A stretch of DNA of 64,000 nt from assembly GCA_022826725.1 (NCBI GenBank), contig JAJDUF010000011.1, positions 62,001-126,000 of the forward strand. The letters run 5' to 3'. Below are positions 44,401 through 52,290 of this stretch, in pieces (position 1 is the stretch's first letter; every line of letters begins with the position of its first letter). The notes beneath the pieces are model-generated. The model was given only the letters and a program-made list of their open reading frames with translations. It was not told the origin of the DNA and did no database searches. This stretch comes from Chloroflexota bacterium (GTDB lineage: Bacteria > Chloroflexota > UBA11872 > UBA12225 > JAJDUF01). The translations under genes and the position numbers were made by a program.

Positions 44401-46642
44401 CGCTCAACTCCGACGGGCGGCGAAGCCTCGACATCGTGGCGAGGAGCACTTCGCGCCATCGGGGGTCTCCGATGTGCTCTGCGAACAGTTCATTCATTGC
44501 CGCGGGAGTGAGTTGGTCTGAGATGTATTCGGCAGCGAGTTGCTCCTGTAGTATTCGATGGAGAAAGCCGAGTTCTGTCGCCCCCTTTCGGACGAGGAGT
44601 CCTAGCTCACCTTCTGCTACGTTCAGTAGCTGGTCGGCAGTTTCCGCCGCATCAGCCGCATTCATGGCGAGACGGGCGGGAGCACACAGCGCGTGGAGGA
44701 AGTCTTCGCGTAGTCTTGTCTCTTCGAGAGTCGAGATGTCGCCCCTAGCCTGGCTTACGAAGGCGACATTCGCGAGGACTGCTCTTAGTTGGCGAACTGA
44801 CAATCCCCGTCGCGGCGTCGTCACAGCTGCTGCTACGCGCCTGTTCGTGGGGTGGTCAGCGACAAGAAGCTGAACCGCTTGGTCATAGACTTCGAAGCGC
44901 TCCGCCGGCAGCGTGCCTACGCTCGATAAGCGCAGTCCCACTAGGAGCACCAGGAAGAGAGGGGTCCCACTGATTGCGCGGAGACCAGGCACATTACGGA
45001 TCTGTGACAGGAAATCGTCAATCGACCGCTCGACGGTGTCAGGCGATGATGGGCGATCTTCCGAATCGATGACCGCACGAAAGTAGTGGAGTGCGAGCAG
45101 GCGCTGCTGGTCCGGGTTCAGGGGTGCGATGCGTCGGTATGTCCAGCCGGCACCCAACGTGAGTTGGGACAGCCCGTAGGGCCGAGTCGAGACTACCAGC
45201 GGTGTTGACCGCGAGTCCGCAAAGGTTTTCAAAGCGGCGACTGCATACTGCCCCGCTTCGTCGCTGACCCACTCGTCGAGGCCGTCAACGACTAGGAGCA
45301 AGCGTTGATCGTTGAGCGCCGCTTTGACAAGAGGCCAGATCTGGCCGGCATCATGTTGTTCCAGCCATGCCTTGAGCGCCTCCCCAATGGACGCAGCTGC
45401 GCCCGTTTGGCCGGCGACCCGCTGCGTAAAGAAGTGGAATGGCAACCAGATAGGGAGATACTGCCCTAATCGTTCGGCGACAGTCCGCCACCTTGGTTCC
45501 CTGCTCAGCAGGTCAAGAACCAGGTGCCTGAGGAGGGTGCTCTTGCCGGCGCCTGGATCACCAACGATCACTTGTAAGGGTTCCACACCTATCCACTGAT
45601 CGGCCGGCCGACGATCCAACACGCGGGGGTTCTCCAGGTGACGGTGCCTCCGAGCCGCGTTCGGCGGAAACGACATCCCCTCGTCCCGTGTCAGCGGGGC
45701 CCACGCAGCTGCTTCCGCCATGGCTGCAAGTAAGTCGTGTCCGTCCGTATCTAGTTCATCCAGGTCGTCTTCAGGCTGTGGTAGGGGGGCGGCCTGCGGT
45801 GTTGTGGTCACCAGATCGGGTATCACGAACCGTTCTGGCAGTGCGACCGGGTGCGTCTCACTGAACCGGAATGCAATCATCCCAGAGTCAGCGACGCCAA
45901 ACGACGCCGCGTAGATTCGGGCGAGTTCACAGCGGAGCTTGGCTACCTGCCCGGCATCAAGCCGACCGCCGAGCCGCGTAGCTGCCTCGTCGCCGCAGAA
46001 CTCCTTCACCCAATGCCGACCAAAGAAGTCATCGACCAGTTCTGGGTGGTTCTTTAGCCGCCTGGAGATCTCCTCCTGATCCCAGACCACATACTCAATG
46101 GATCGTTGCAAAAGTTGTGCAGCTAGCTTCTCGATTTCATGCACCAGCTCGGTCGATCTAGTGGAAGCGCGTGTGGCATAAACGAATTTTCGCGATACCT
46201 TGGCCCATCGTCCTTCAAGAAACCTGTCGACGCTGGCGCTCAGCTCCGCCGTCGTCACTGTTGCGATTCGACGTGCCTGGAGGCACACGTACCTCCGCTG
46301 TGGGTGCGGCTTGCCAGGGACCAGCCTATCCCTCGCGAACAGATCAATTCCGAATTGGGCCTGGCCACGCCGACCGTACAGCCTCACGACCGGTGTGGTC
46401 GGCCGACCCGTTTGGTCCGCCGTCGAAGCATGGACGGGTTCTGCGTCTAGATCGAGAAGGCGGAGACAGAGACGCTCAAAATCCTCCCATGCAAGTTCAC
46501 CAACAGGAAGTAACGCGGATCGCGTTCTTATCGGTGGGGATACGCCCCCTCCAATCGGAGGTACGCGCAGCCATGATGGCACCGGCAACCATGTGGACGG
46601 CTGATCGGGATCGGCAGGAGGCACGCTTTTCCGCTCCCGCAC
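41411..46642 (-). CDS. PD-(D/E)XK nuclease-NACHT STAND NTPase (probable anti-phage protein)
   Basis: A 1,743-aa protein. The N-terminal domain (about 45-215) reads as a restriction-type nuclease: WEDFERLC, then GRRGQAQFGIDLFA (metal-binding aspartate in GID) and YVCLQARRI, where the usual E/Q-x-K appears as Q-A-R. A NACHT NTPase follows with Walker A GDPGAGKST (361-369), Walker B LLLVVDGLDEW (448-458) and STRPYGL. The remaining thousand residues are helical HEAT-like repeats, likely the sensor. This layout matches bacterial NLR-like (Avs/bNACHT) defence proteins that cut DNA after phage detection. The start is GTG; the ribosome site is weak. Base composition is more AT-rich than the element core. 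Confidence 0.8.
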   Translation of the reverse strand: MRERKSVPPADPDQPSTWLPVPSWLRVPPIGGGVSPPIRTRSALLPVGELAWEDFERLCLRLLDLDAEPVHASTADQTGRPTTPVVRLYGRRGQAQFGIDLFARDRLVPGKPHPQRRYVCLQARRIATVTTAELSASVDRFLEGRWAKVSRKFVYATRASTRSTELVHEIEKLAAQLLQRSIEYVVWDQEEISRRLKNHPELVDDFFGRHWVKEFCGDEAATRLGGRLDAGQVAKLRCELARIYAASFGVADSGMIAFRFSETHPVALPERFVIPDLVTTTPQAAPLPQPEDDLDELDTDGHDLLAAMAEAAAWAPLTRDEGMSFPPNAARRHRHLENPRVLDRRPADQWIGVEPLQVIVGDPGAGKSTLLRHLVLDLLSREPRWRTVAERLGQYLPIWLPFHFFTQRVAGQTGAAASIGEALKAWLEQHDAGQIWPLVKAALNDQRLLLVVDGLDEWVSDEAGQYAVAALKTFADSRSTPLVVSTRPYGLSQLTLGAGWTYRRIAPLNPDQQRLLALHYFRAVIDSEDRPSSPDTVERSIDDFLSQIRNVPGLRAISGTPLFLVLLVGLRLSSVGTLPAERFEVYDQAVQLLVADHPTNRRVAAAVTTPRRGLSVRQLRAVLANVAFVSQARGDISTLEETRLREDFLHALCAPARLAMNAADAAETADQLLNVAEGELGLLVRKGATELGFLHRILQEQLAAEYISDQLTPAAMNELFAEHIGDPRWREVLLATMSRLRRPSELSDLMGAIRRRVDETPTGLRAREILAEVVFGPYDLPAGDIQKSAPGIIEVIETHPYGPHRARLLDSVLAGLEGAATEDIVRDCLERWTLLVQEPSSTLVREIAQITQVGAPSETACKLLLMALLHPHGWIADASAVAIAGRCSNSRSVNNKERDLLRRELLHILSNPPSGLAQAAALMALALEWRHDPLVEDILNDARGHADESVRIVALSDALGVLRTTLCDSPTELPSDIQQLSDVEREWLIEHLRNPGFGNTHPELLVAAVSEAVRGQHSVLEDLVESLQSASGPYRNSDLIWPVALNLLGDDDRVVHIVCDQLRSEENSSLGLRVKLGNGQLLALAYPPESPRNGRVAAAIEDRLRTFTKRIDGPELWRLAAVDRGPMMKTALLEDLATSPWPHWSADALVDYFGEDADARDALHSVLMGNPVRASMVANVATSALATGEVIPRLLAILRDLAGPANPGSGRYDILASAIFEACQEQEIGPAPEIESVAAEALGLMPSGPNPFGGDPRYMLAAAFYPSAASKAALAELAEAEDRPLEPILPVFRHDPEQVERFLEDASTILRSLPAYLRARVCQSLADGAIAPDAVVHLTRRWADEVSEPNKSIASLAYHRALLRAREEGHVDNEQWDRALVYLGKQASCYGPDHEARRRSAWVGMCVCGDWSMLEGRVETIGESLPVGVSLADPFHGPDGTLLQQLASCWEDLRSEFGDTLLPRLSGLRAEEPKSDVWNALALVAGRNTTLQQELESAIAADPGLLGLNGVLVWCVTRLFTGDSPSTDAITDALVTHLLQYRGDQRERLVSVLVAQFERIGLQQEELLGRLDDALRGVPVSSGDPTREALSALIAGSRCPTGHPFRPRTSFDDAFAAADSSEIFERIERTLDWLDGAGETYYDDPFIRRVPHRLRSDTVAAGMVRDAVMNPATPDSRAAALVSLLAEAVGLDEDLLREVERRIIAQNNVRLAPVMRERDSSTTISVQTVFTRVADVALDLRLS

Positions 46643-46946
46643 TTCGTTCGTCGTTGGCTCGGACTTTGTTCTGACGTGGAATCCCCGGCTTGAGCCTAGC
46701 GTCCTGGGTGGCCCAAGCCACCATGCGAAGGGTACTTGAGGCCCCTATTGTATCACCGAAGCTCCGACAACTGTCATGCCCGCGATTGCCGGGGTGTCCG
46801 TCGTCCTGACGGAGTAGGTTGCCGGGTCGAAGTGTGCAATTGCAGTCCGCAGTGCCGACCATTGGATCCATGGAGCTTAAGTCTCTACAGCTTCCACAGG
46901 CGGGTCCTCGTGATACCGTCCGGAATGGACCACCCATAGGACCTAC

Positions 46947-47034
46947 GTGGGAGGGCACGCGCGACCTCCCTTAAAAGGCCTGGTCAGCGCGGTGGTGTTA
47001 CCGCTGTAATGGACGTGTACAGGAATCGGTACTT
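46947..47034 (+). repeat. Diverged direct repeat, copy B (structured)
   Basis: Partner of 41215-41302 in the same orientation, 5.7 kb away, bracketing the NACHT gene. The first hairpin is preserved as GGGAGG...CCTCCC (46949-46970) and the second as GCGGT...ACCGC although bases differ between copies, which suggests selection on structure. Confidence 0.6.
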
Positions 47035-47135
47035 GGGACCCCCTGGCCGCGTGGTGGGTCATAGACCCCCGCTACCAGAGAGGAAATGGGGGCACCGGCG
47101 GGGCGCGTGGCTCCATTCCAGCAAGCACCTGGGTA

Positions 47136-47245
47136 GTAGGGCTGGTTCCAAGGCGGTGGCTACAAACTTCCCTGGGAGCGGCCAACGGTGGCTACGACGC
47201 GGCCGGGGGGTGGTGGCCAACTGCCCCAGGGAAGCGCGGCCCTAC
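47136..47245 (+). ncRNA. Candidate structured RNA or leader
   Basis: Two nested perfect stems: GTAGGGC (47136-47142) with GCCCTAC (47239-47245), and inside it CTTCCCTGGG (47167-47176) with CCCAGGGAAG (47225-47234). The motif GGTGGCTAC occurs twice within. It ends 40 bases before the HTH-protein start, so it would be part of its leader. No known RNA family was recognised. Confidence 0.4.
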
Positions 47246-47284
47246 CGGATGGCGGCCGGTGCGTAGATGAGCGAGGAGCACAGC

Positions 47285-48067
47285 ATGGAGACCCAGACCC
47301 CCAGTCTGGAGAGCGTGCTGGAACTGCGGCTGCTGGTGCTGCTGCACGACCTAGTGCGGCAAGAGGGGCGGTCGGGAGCGGCCGCCGTGTTGGGGGTGCA
47401 TCGCAAGACGGTGGCCGCGGCGGTCAAGACCGGCCGGTTGTCGCGGCGGATGCAGGACGCGCTGGGGAGACACCTGCTGGCAGGGCAGGCCGCCGACGCT
47501 GCGACCGAAAGCGCGGCGGAGGCCCGTCGGCCGTGGGAGCAGCACGTGGCAGCCGCGCTGCGGCGCCAGCGGGAGGAACTCTTGGCGGCCATCAGCGCGC
47601 AGGGCCAGCACGTGCGGGACGAAGCTGCACAGCGCACCCACGCCTTGGAGCAACGGTTGGTAGCGCTGGAGTCCCACCGGCAGGAGGGCGGTAAGGCGGC
47701 ACCGCTGGGGCAGCACACGCAGGACGGGCAGCAGGTCGTCACCGCGGCACCGGCACCGGGGGAAGCAGCGGCATTTGGCGCGGCGGCCCCACTCATTGTC
47801 CAGTGGCGGCAGGCACGGGAGGCGCGGGGCGGGGCGGGAGACCCCCTGACCGCACTGCACACGGAGGTGCGGCTGCGGGAGCTGGAGCTGGCCCTGATCG
47901 GGGCCTACCACCTGACCCTGCCACCGGCGACGTATCCCTGGGACGCCCTCACCCGGCGGACCGAGGTGGACTGGCGCCGGCGGACCTTGGCGCGGGTGCG
48001 CGGCGAGCGCCGCCGGGCGGCGTGGCGACGCCGCCTGCGCCGGGTGCTCACGCTGGGATTGGCGTGA
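47285..48067 (+). CDS. HTH and coiled-coil DNA-binding-like protein
   Basis: A 260-aa protein of unrecognised family. Residues about 20-58 contain a helix-turn-helix-like segment (AAAVLGVHRKTVAAAVKTGRLSRRMQDAL). A coiled coil follows (about 80-135, LRRQREELLAAISAQGQHVRDEA), then an Ala/Pro linker and a basic C-terminus (RRRTLARVRGERRRAAWRRRLRR). It may be a regulator or partition-like protein of the element. The ATG at 47285 has GCGAGGAG seven bases upstream; an ATG at 47267 lacks a site. It is the first gene of the plus-strand core module. Confidence 0.65.
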   Translation: METQTPSLESVLELRLLVLLHDLVRQEGRSGAAAVLGVHRKTVAAAVKTGRLSRRMQDALGRHLLAGQAADAATESAAEARRPWEQHVAAALRRQREELLAAISAQGQHVRDEAAQRTHALEQRLVALESHRQEGGKAAPLGQHTQDGQQVVTAAPAPGEAAAFGAAAPLIVQWRQAREARGGAGDPLTALHTEVRLRELELALIGAYHLTLPPATYPWDALTRRTEVDWRRRTLARVRGERRRAAWRRRLRRVLTLGLA

Positions 48068-48759
48068 GCCGCATTGCAGCCGCATGGTTGCCCCATGCGC
48101 GCAAGCACTTGGCGCGGGGAGGCCGAAACCCCTTGTCACCGGTGCGCGGGAGCCGGAATACTGAGCGTATTGTCAGGCTTTGCCAGGTCTTCCCGCCTTA
48201 GAAACCTGGGGGTCCGGCCCTAGACCCGGGCGAGACCGCAGGGATCGAGCCTTGCTCTCCCCACGGTCCCCATGAGGGCACCGCTGCGCTGGCGGAGGAA
48301 GTAGATCCTGCGCCGGCAGTCCAATCCAGGGTGTGGCGTGCAACCGGCACGGTGCTCCTGGGGCCCGAAGGTCGGCGTGCGTCCGGCGCGCTGACCACCC
48401 GTTGCCGCCGGCCGCTGGTCTCGGACCGCACCACGACGCCGGGTGCCGATTTCCCAGCGTGCTCCCGGCGGTGCCGCTCACAATCCTCAGGCTCGGTGCA
48501 GTATCCACGGCCCGGCACCGTGGCACACCGGCTCCACTCCCCCACCACGACCTTGGTCGCACGGCAGCCACCCCGCTCGTGCATTGGCCGGGGTGCCCCT
48601 ACCCACCGCGTCCCACGGATAGGCATCCGACCGTGGATAGCGCGGGTCCCGCACCAGCCGCTCCCGTCAGCAGTCCCCGTGCGCCAGATGTCCGCACGGA
48701 CCAGCCGAGAGGAGGTAGCACATGGACAGCAGCAGGCAAGGACACAAAGGAGGTGCAAG
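48068..48759. other. Long leader-like spacer before the primase
   Basis: Nearly 700 bases without a convincing gene. Frames open on both strands here have no family features and unnatural Arg/Pro/Ser-rich composition. Several inverted segments occur (for example CCCACGG...CCGTGG near 48616-48640). The last 50 bases contain a short frame, with its own ribosome site, that overlaps the primase start. Confidence 0.5.
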
Positions 48760-48769
48760 ATGGTGGTAG
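48722..48769 (+). CDS. Possible 15-codon leader peptide
   Basis: ATG at 48722 opens MDSSRQGHKGGARWW and stops at 48769, ten bases inside the primase gene. GAGGAGGT lies seven bases upstream, a better site than most genes here have. The primase ribosome site AAAGGAGG is inside this frame, so translating it could couple to or regulate primase expression. Composition gives no independent proof of coding. Confidence 0.35.
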   Translation: MDSSRQGHKGGARWW

Positions 48770-49818
48770 CCCAGCACTACATAGACTTGGCGGCGCTCAA
48801 GCACCGGCACCCGTTGGCCGAGGTGGTGACGGCCGCCGGCGTGCAACTGCGAGGCCGGGGCCGCGTCCGCCAGGGTCTGTGCCCCTTCCACGACGAGACC
48901 GCCGGCAGCTTCACGGTGTACGGCGACACCGCCCGCTTCCATTGCTTCGGCTGTGGTGCCAGCGGTGACGTGCTGGACTTCGTGCAGCGCGTGGAAGGGC
49001 TGACCCTGCCCCAGGCCATCCGGCGGCTGGACGGGGAGACCGGGAGAGGTCGCCAGGCTGGCGTCCGGTCAGCAACGGCCGTGACCCCACGTGGGTCCCG
49101 CACGACCCCGCTACCCCCGCGAGACCCGGCCCTGCTGACGGCCGCGGCACGGTACTACCACCGGGCGCTGTGGCGGTACCCCCAGGGTCGGGCGTACCTG
49201 GTCACGCGCGGTATCAGCGCGGCCACGGCCAAGCGGCTGGGGCTGGGCTATGCCCCAGGACGCGGGCTGCGTCGGGACCTGGCGGCTGCCGGCTTCGCCG
49301 CGGCGCGGCAGCGGGCTTCGGGACTGTTCGTCGGGCGGGGCGCCGAGCGGTTCGCCGGCATGGTGGTGGTGCCGGCAGTGCGCGACCGCCAAGTGCAGTG
49401 GCTGGCGGGGCGGGCCATCATGCCGGAACGGACCCCGCGGTTCCAGACGCTGCCCGGCCCCAAGCCGCTGCTAGGGCTAGGCCTCCTGGGTGCGGCGCCG
49501 CGGCAGGTGGTGCTGACCGAGGGGCTGTTCGACTGGCTCACGCTGGTCGAGTGGGGTCTGCCGGCGGCGGCCGTGCTGGGCACCCAGGGCCTGGAACGGG
49601 TGGCCGCCGCCCTACAGTCCTGTCCCCGCGTGGTGCTGGCCTTCGACGCCGACGACGCCGGCCGGACCGCGGCGACGCAACTGACCGAATTGCTGGGACG
49701 GCGGGCCACCAGCGTCACCCTCCCGCCAGGGATTACGGACGTGGCCGACCTGGCCACCCGGCCGGCCGGTCGCGCGGAGTTCCGCCGCCTGTTGGCCCCA
49801 GCGCCGCCATCGCGGTAG
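48760..49818 (+). CDS. CHC2-TOPRIM DNA primase
   Basis: A 352-aa DnaG-like primase. The zinc-binding CHC2 domain is at the N-terminus: CPFHDETAGSFTVY...FHCFGCGASGDVLDFV (about 29-66). The middle resembles the primase N-terminal subdomain (YYHRALWRYPQGRAYLVTRGIS, LGLGYAPG). The TOPRIM domain has VVLTEGLFDWLTL (catalytic glutamate) and VVLAFDADDAG (DxD). It lacks the C-terminal helicase-binding domain of chromosomal DnaG and is shorter than the usual 580-620 aa, as expected of plasmid or phage primases. The ATG has AAAGGAGG upstream; the open frame continues upstream without a site. Confidence 0.9.
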   Translation: MVVAQHYIDLAALKHRHPLAEVVTAAGVQLRGRGRVRQGLCPFHDETAGSFTVYGDTARFHCFGCGASGDVLDFVQRVEGLTLPQAIRRLDGETGRGRQAGVRSATAVTPRGSRTTPLPPRDPALLTAAARYYHRALWRYPQGRAYLVTRGISAATAKRLGLGYAPGRGLRRDLAAAGFAAARQRASGLFVGRGAERFAGMVVVPAVRDRQVQWLAGRAIMPERTPRFQTLPGPKPLLGLGLLGAAPRQVVLTEGLFDWLTLVEWGLPAAAVLGTQGLERVAAALQSCPRVVLAFDADDAGRTAATQLTELLGRRATSVTLPPGITDVADLATRPAGRAEFRRLLAPAPPSR

Positions 49819-50174
49819 CCGGCGATCCCCCGCCGGCCCCCAGCAGCGCCGCAGTGCGCGGCACCACATCACCGGGACCCTCCCCGGAGCCGACTTGGTC
49901 GCCACCCCGGCGAGCCACGAACGCGCCCCCTCGTTGCCCCGCACCGCCGCCAACGGCGGACGCTCCCGCGTCCCACCGCCGCGCGCGCCGGCTCCCCCCA
50001 GTTCCTGCCCCTTCGGCCCACCGGGCCGCTCCCCCAGGGGTCAGCGCCGCGGCCGCTGGCCGCGCGCGATCCCCGCTCCGGCAGGGGTGGCCCGGCCCTG
50101 GGCCGCCCCGCGCGCACGCCAGCACACAGATGCCCACCCAGGACCGACAACGCAGTAAGGAAAGGAGAGCCCCG
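49819..50174. other. Very C-rich spacer
   Basis: About 355 bases between primase and the Rad52-like gene. All frames are Pro/Arg/Ala-rich and lack recognisable features. No promoter or clear hairpin terminator was seen. The Rad52-like ribosome site AAAGGAGA closes the segment. Confidence 0.5.
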
Positions 50175-50933
50175 ATGTCCAACGCCACGCACAGTAACGC
50201 AACCCGGAACGGTGTCCCCGCCGCGCCCGCTGACCTGGTACCCCTGGCGCCTACCGCCGGAACGCCAGCCGATCACCAAGCGGCCGGTCTCGCTGCCGCC
50301 GTCATGCAGCAACTGGATGCACCGCTAGACCCCAGCCTCGTCGCCCAGCGGAAGGGCCGCGCCGGGCACACCTTCCCCTATCTCCCCGGCCGGGTCGCCA
50401 TCGCGCAGGCCAACCGCCTGCTCGGCTACGGCGGCTGGGGCTACGACCTCGTGGGTGAGGTCACCTCGCGGGACATCACCACCCGCGATGCCCAGACCGG
50501 CACGGTCGAGCACGCCACCGCCTACACCGCCACCGTCCGGCTGCACGTGCCGGGCGTACCGCCGCGCACCGACGTGGGCTTCCGGGTGGTGGCGGAGGAG
50601 AGCGCCCAGGGGCACGAGACGGCCTACAAGGGGGCCGTCACCGACGCGCTCAAACGGGCCCTCCGCACCCTCGGCGCGCAGTTCGGCAACGACCTCGGCA
50701 GCGACGGTGGCACCGCCGCCACCGACACTTGGGCCGCATCGTTGCGCCAGACGCTGCTGGCCCTGGGCGCCCAGCAGGGCTTCGACGCAGCGCAGCTCCG
50801 CACGGCGGTGCGGCGGCGGCTGGGGCAGGACCTGGACGCCGTGCCCGCCGCCAAGTTGCTGCCCTTGGTCACCGCTGCCGCCCAGAAAGTGCCGCCGGCC
50901 AGCCCGGCTGAAAGGAGTGCGCCAGCGAGTTGA
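50175..50933 (+). CDS. Rad52/Rad22-family single-strand annealing protein
   Basis: A 252-aa protein of the Rad52 superfamily. The conserved core runs from about residue 55 to 180: GRVAIAQANRLLGYGGWGYDLV, ATAYTATVRLHVPG, DVGFRVVAEE, then HETAYKGAVTDALKRALRTLGAQFGNDLG, the family signature. These proteins anneal complementary single strands and help recombination in phages and mobile elements. A short helical region follows at the C-terminus. The ATG has AAAGGAGA six bases upstream. It is in the element core next to RadC and primase. Confidence 0.88.
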   Translation: MSNATHSNATRNGVPAAPADLVPLAPTAGTPADHQAAGLAAAVMQQLDAPLDPSLVAQRKGRAGHTFPYLPGRVAIAQANRLLGYGGWGYDLVGEVTSRDITTRDAQTGTVEHATAYTATVRLHVPGVPPRTDVGFRVVAEESAQGHETAYKGAVTDALKRALRTLGAQFGNDLGSDGGTAATDTWAASLRQTLLALGAQQGFDAAQLRTAVRRRLGQDLDAVPAAKLLPLVTAAAQKVPPASPAERSAPAS

Positions 50934-50968
50934 ACAGCGCCCAGCGAATCGTCTTCAGGGTCCAGCCG

Positions 50969-51010
50969 GCGGGGTCGCTTCCCTAGGGGGCGGCCCCGCT
51001 TTCGTTTCCC
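50969..51010 (+). terminator. Possible hairpin terminator or processing site
   Basis: GCGGGGTCGC (from about 50971) can pair with GCGGCCCCGC near 50989-50998, followed by TTTCGTTT. It lies in the 103-base gap between the Rad52-like and RadC genes. Confidence 0.45.
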
Positions 51011-51036
51011 ACCACACCGTCGGAAAGGAGCGTGCG

Positions 51037-51558
51037 ATGACCGCCACTACCTACGAACCACCCACCGCGTCCCTGCTGACCGCGCTGCGCCAAAACCTGC
51101 AGGTGCTGGGCGAGTTGGCCCTCCGCTACGAGGTCGACACCCAGCCCTCCAGTGCCGCCGCCGACTGTCCCGCGATCACCGGCCCCGCCGACGTGCAGCA
51201 GCTGGTGGGGCCGGAGCTGGCCCCGCTGGTGCAGGAGCAACTGCGGGTGCTGCTGCTCAACACCAAGCACCGCGTCATCGGCCAGCGGGTGATCTACCAG
51301 GGCACCGTCGACGCGGCGGGCATCCGCGCCGCCGAGGTCTTCCGCCCGGCCATCATCGCGGCCGCCCCGGCCCTCATCGTCGTCCACAACCATCCGAGCG
51401 GCGATCCCACGCCGAGCCCCGCGGACGTGGCCGTCACCAAGGAGCTGGCCGCCGCCGCAAAGCTCCTGGATATCGAGCTGCTCGACCACGTCGTCATTGG
51501 TAGCGACCGGGCCGTGAGCTTGCGCGAGCAGGGCCGGCTGCCCAGCGCCGGCCCGTGA
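51037..51558 (+). CDS. RadC/JAB-domain protein
   Basis: A 173-aa JAMM/MPN-fold protein of the RadC (UPF0758) group without the N-terminal helix-hairpin-helix domain. The JAMM motif HNHPSGDPTPSPADV is complete and preceded by EQLRVLLLNTKHRVIG. Zinc-dependent peptidase or nuclease-like activity has been suggested for the family but the role is unclear. Short RadC proteins of this sort are common on plasmids and ICEs. The ATG has AAAGGAG about six bases upstream. The previous gene is Rad52-like. Confidence 0.88.
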   Translation: MTATTYEPPTASLLTALRQNLQVLGELALRYEVDTQPSSAAADCPAITGPADVQQLVGPELAPLVQEQLRVLLLNTKHRVIGQRVIYQGTVDAAGIRAAEVFRPAIIAAAPALIVVHNHPSGDPTPSPADVAVTKELAAAAKLLDIELLDHVVIGSDRAVSLREQGRLPSAGP

Positions 51559-51591
51559 GGTACCCCAGCCAACAAGGAAAGGAGTATGGAC

Positions 51592-52290
51592 ATGACCAGT
51601 AGCACGCCCCCCACCGCGCCGACCACCACCCCCGACCCCGCCACGCGGTACACGATCACCGCCGGCGGCTTCACCGCCACCGCCGATGCCTTCGCCCGCG
51701 ACCCGGCTACCGAGAGCCTCTGGTTCCTCTCCCTGGTCGGTGCCCAGACCGCCCTCAAGGCCATCTGGGCCGCTCTGCTCAAGCAGCCCCCGGCCGCCGC
51801 GTACCTCCTCCCCGGCGCCGAGGGCACGGCGCTCGCCGGCGGCTTCCAGCATTGTGTCATTCCCGCCCACACCGTCGGCACCTGGACCACCAAGCTCACC
51901 CGCCTGCCGGTCTGCGGTGGTTGGCACGCCCTCGTCTACACCACGCTCGCCGAGTACGCCACGGAGCGCGAGCAGTTCCTGCTGCTGGCCCCGGACGCAA
52001 CGCAGGCCCCTGCGCTGCATCACCGCTTCCTGGACCGGCGCAGTCCGCTGCCCTTGCACCACTCCTGGGCGCCCTGGCTCTGGCAACGGGGTCTGGCCCA
52101 GGACGAGATCACCCCGCTGCAAACCACCGGCCTCGTCGCCTATGACTGCCGGCCCGATGCCGCGGCCCTGAAAGCCGACCTCGCCGCAGCCGTCGCCGCC
52201 GGCACGCTCACCCTGGATGAGGCGGCAGCGGCACCCGCACCGAGTAATCCGACCACCAACGAGGAGAAAGGAGATTCACCATGCGTCTAG
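51592..52290 (+). CDS. Unknown element-core protein
   Basis: A 232-aa protein with no family I recognise. It has a Thr/Pro-rich N-terminus, then a folded-looking middle with aromatic and aliphatic segments (LWFLSLVGAQTALKAIWAALL, GGWHALVYTTLAEYATEREQFLLLA, HHSWAPWLWQRGLA) and an Ala-rich C-terminal tail. No membrane span or signal is evident. The ATG at 51592 is preferred over 51586 because of AAAGGAG spacing. Its last ten bases overlap the methyltransferase start, so the two are co-translated. The conserved position suggests a role in element maintenance or DNA modification. Confidence 0.6.
   Translation: MTSSTPPTAPTTTPDPATRYTITAGGFTATADAFARDPATESLWFLSLVGAQTALKAIWAALLKQPPAAAYLLPGAEGTALAGGFQHCVIPAHTVGTWTTKLTRLPVCGGWHALVYTTLAEYATEREQFLLLAPDATQAPALHHRFLDRRSPLPLHHSWAPWLWQRGLAQDEITPLQTTGLVAYDCRPDAAALKADLAAAVAAGTLTLDEAAAAPAPSNPTTNEEKGDSPCV

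Larger units (their letters stand above)
46643..47284. other. Divergent non-coding region with repeat B and a folded segment
   Basis: About 640 bases between the NACHT gene and the plus-strand core module. It has the second repeat copy (46947-47034), a hairpin GGGTC-ATA-GACCC near 47056-47068, and nested long stems at 47136-47245. No open frame has credible coding features. It may carry a regulatory RNA, an origin or both. Confidence 0.55.

Noticed and set aside
48198..48758. Minus-strand frame of 186 codons in the pre-primase spacer
   Set aside because: It has several cysteines but no coherent fold or family pattern, is rich in Arg/Pro/Ser as expected from antisense GC-rich DNA, and has no ribosome-binding site.
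49170..50933. A 587-codon frame across primase, spacer and Rad52-like gene
   Set aside because: Up to 50174 it is an out-of-frame shadow of the primase and a proline-rich spacer. Only the Rad52-like part from ATG 50175 has family motifs and a ribosome site.
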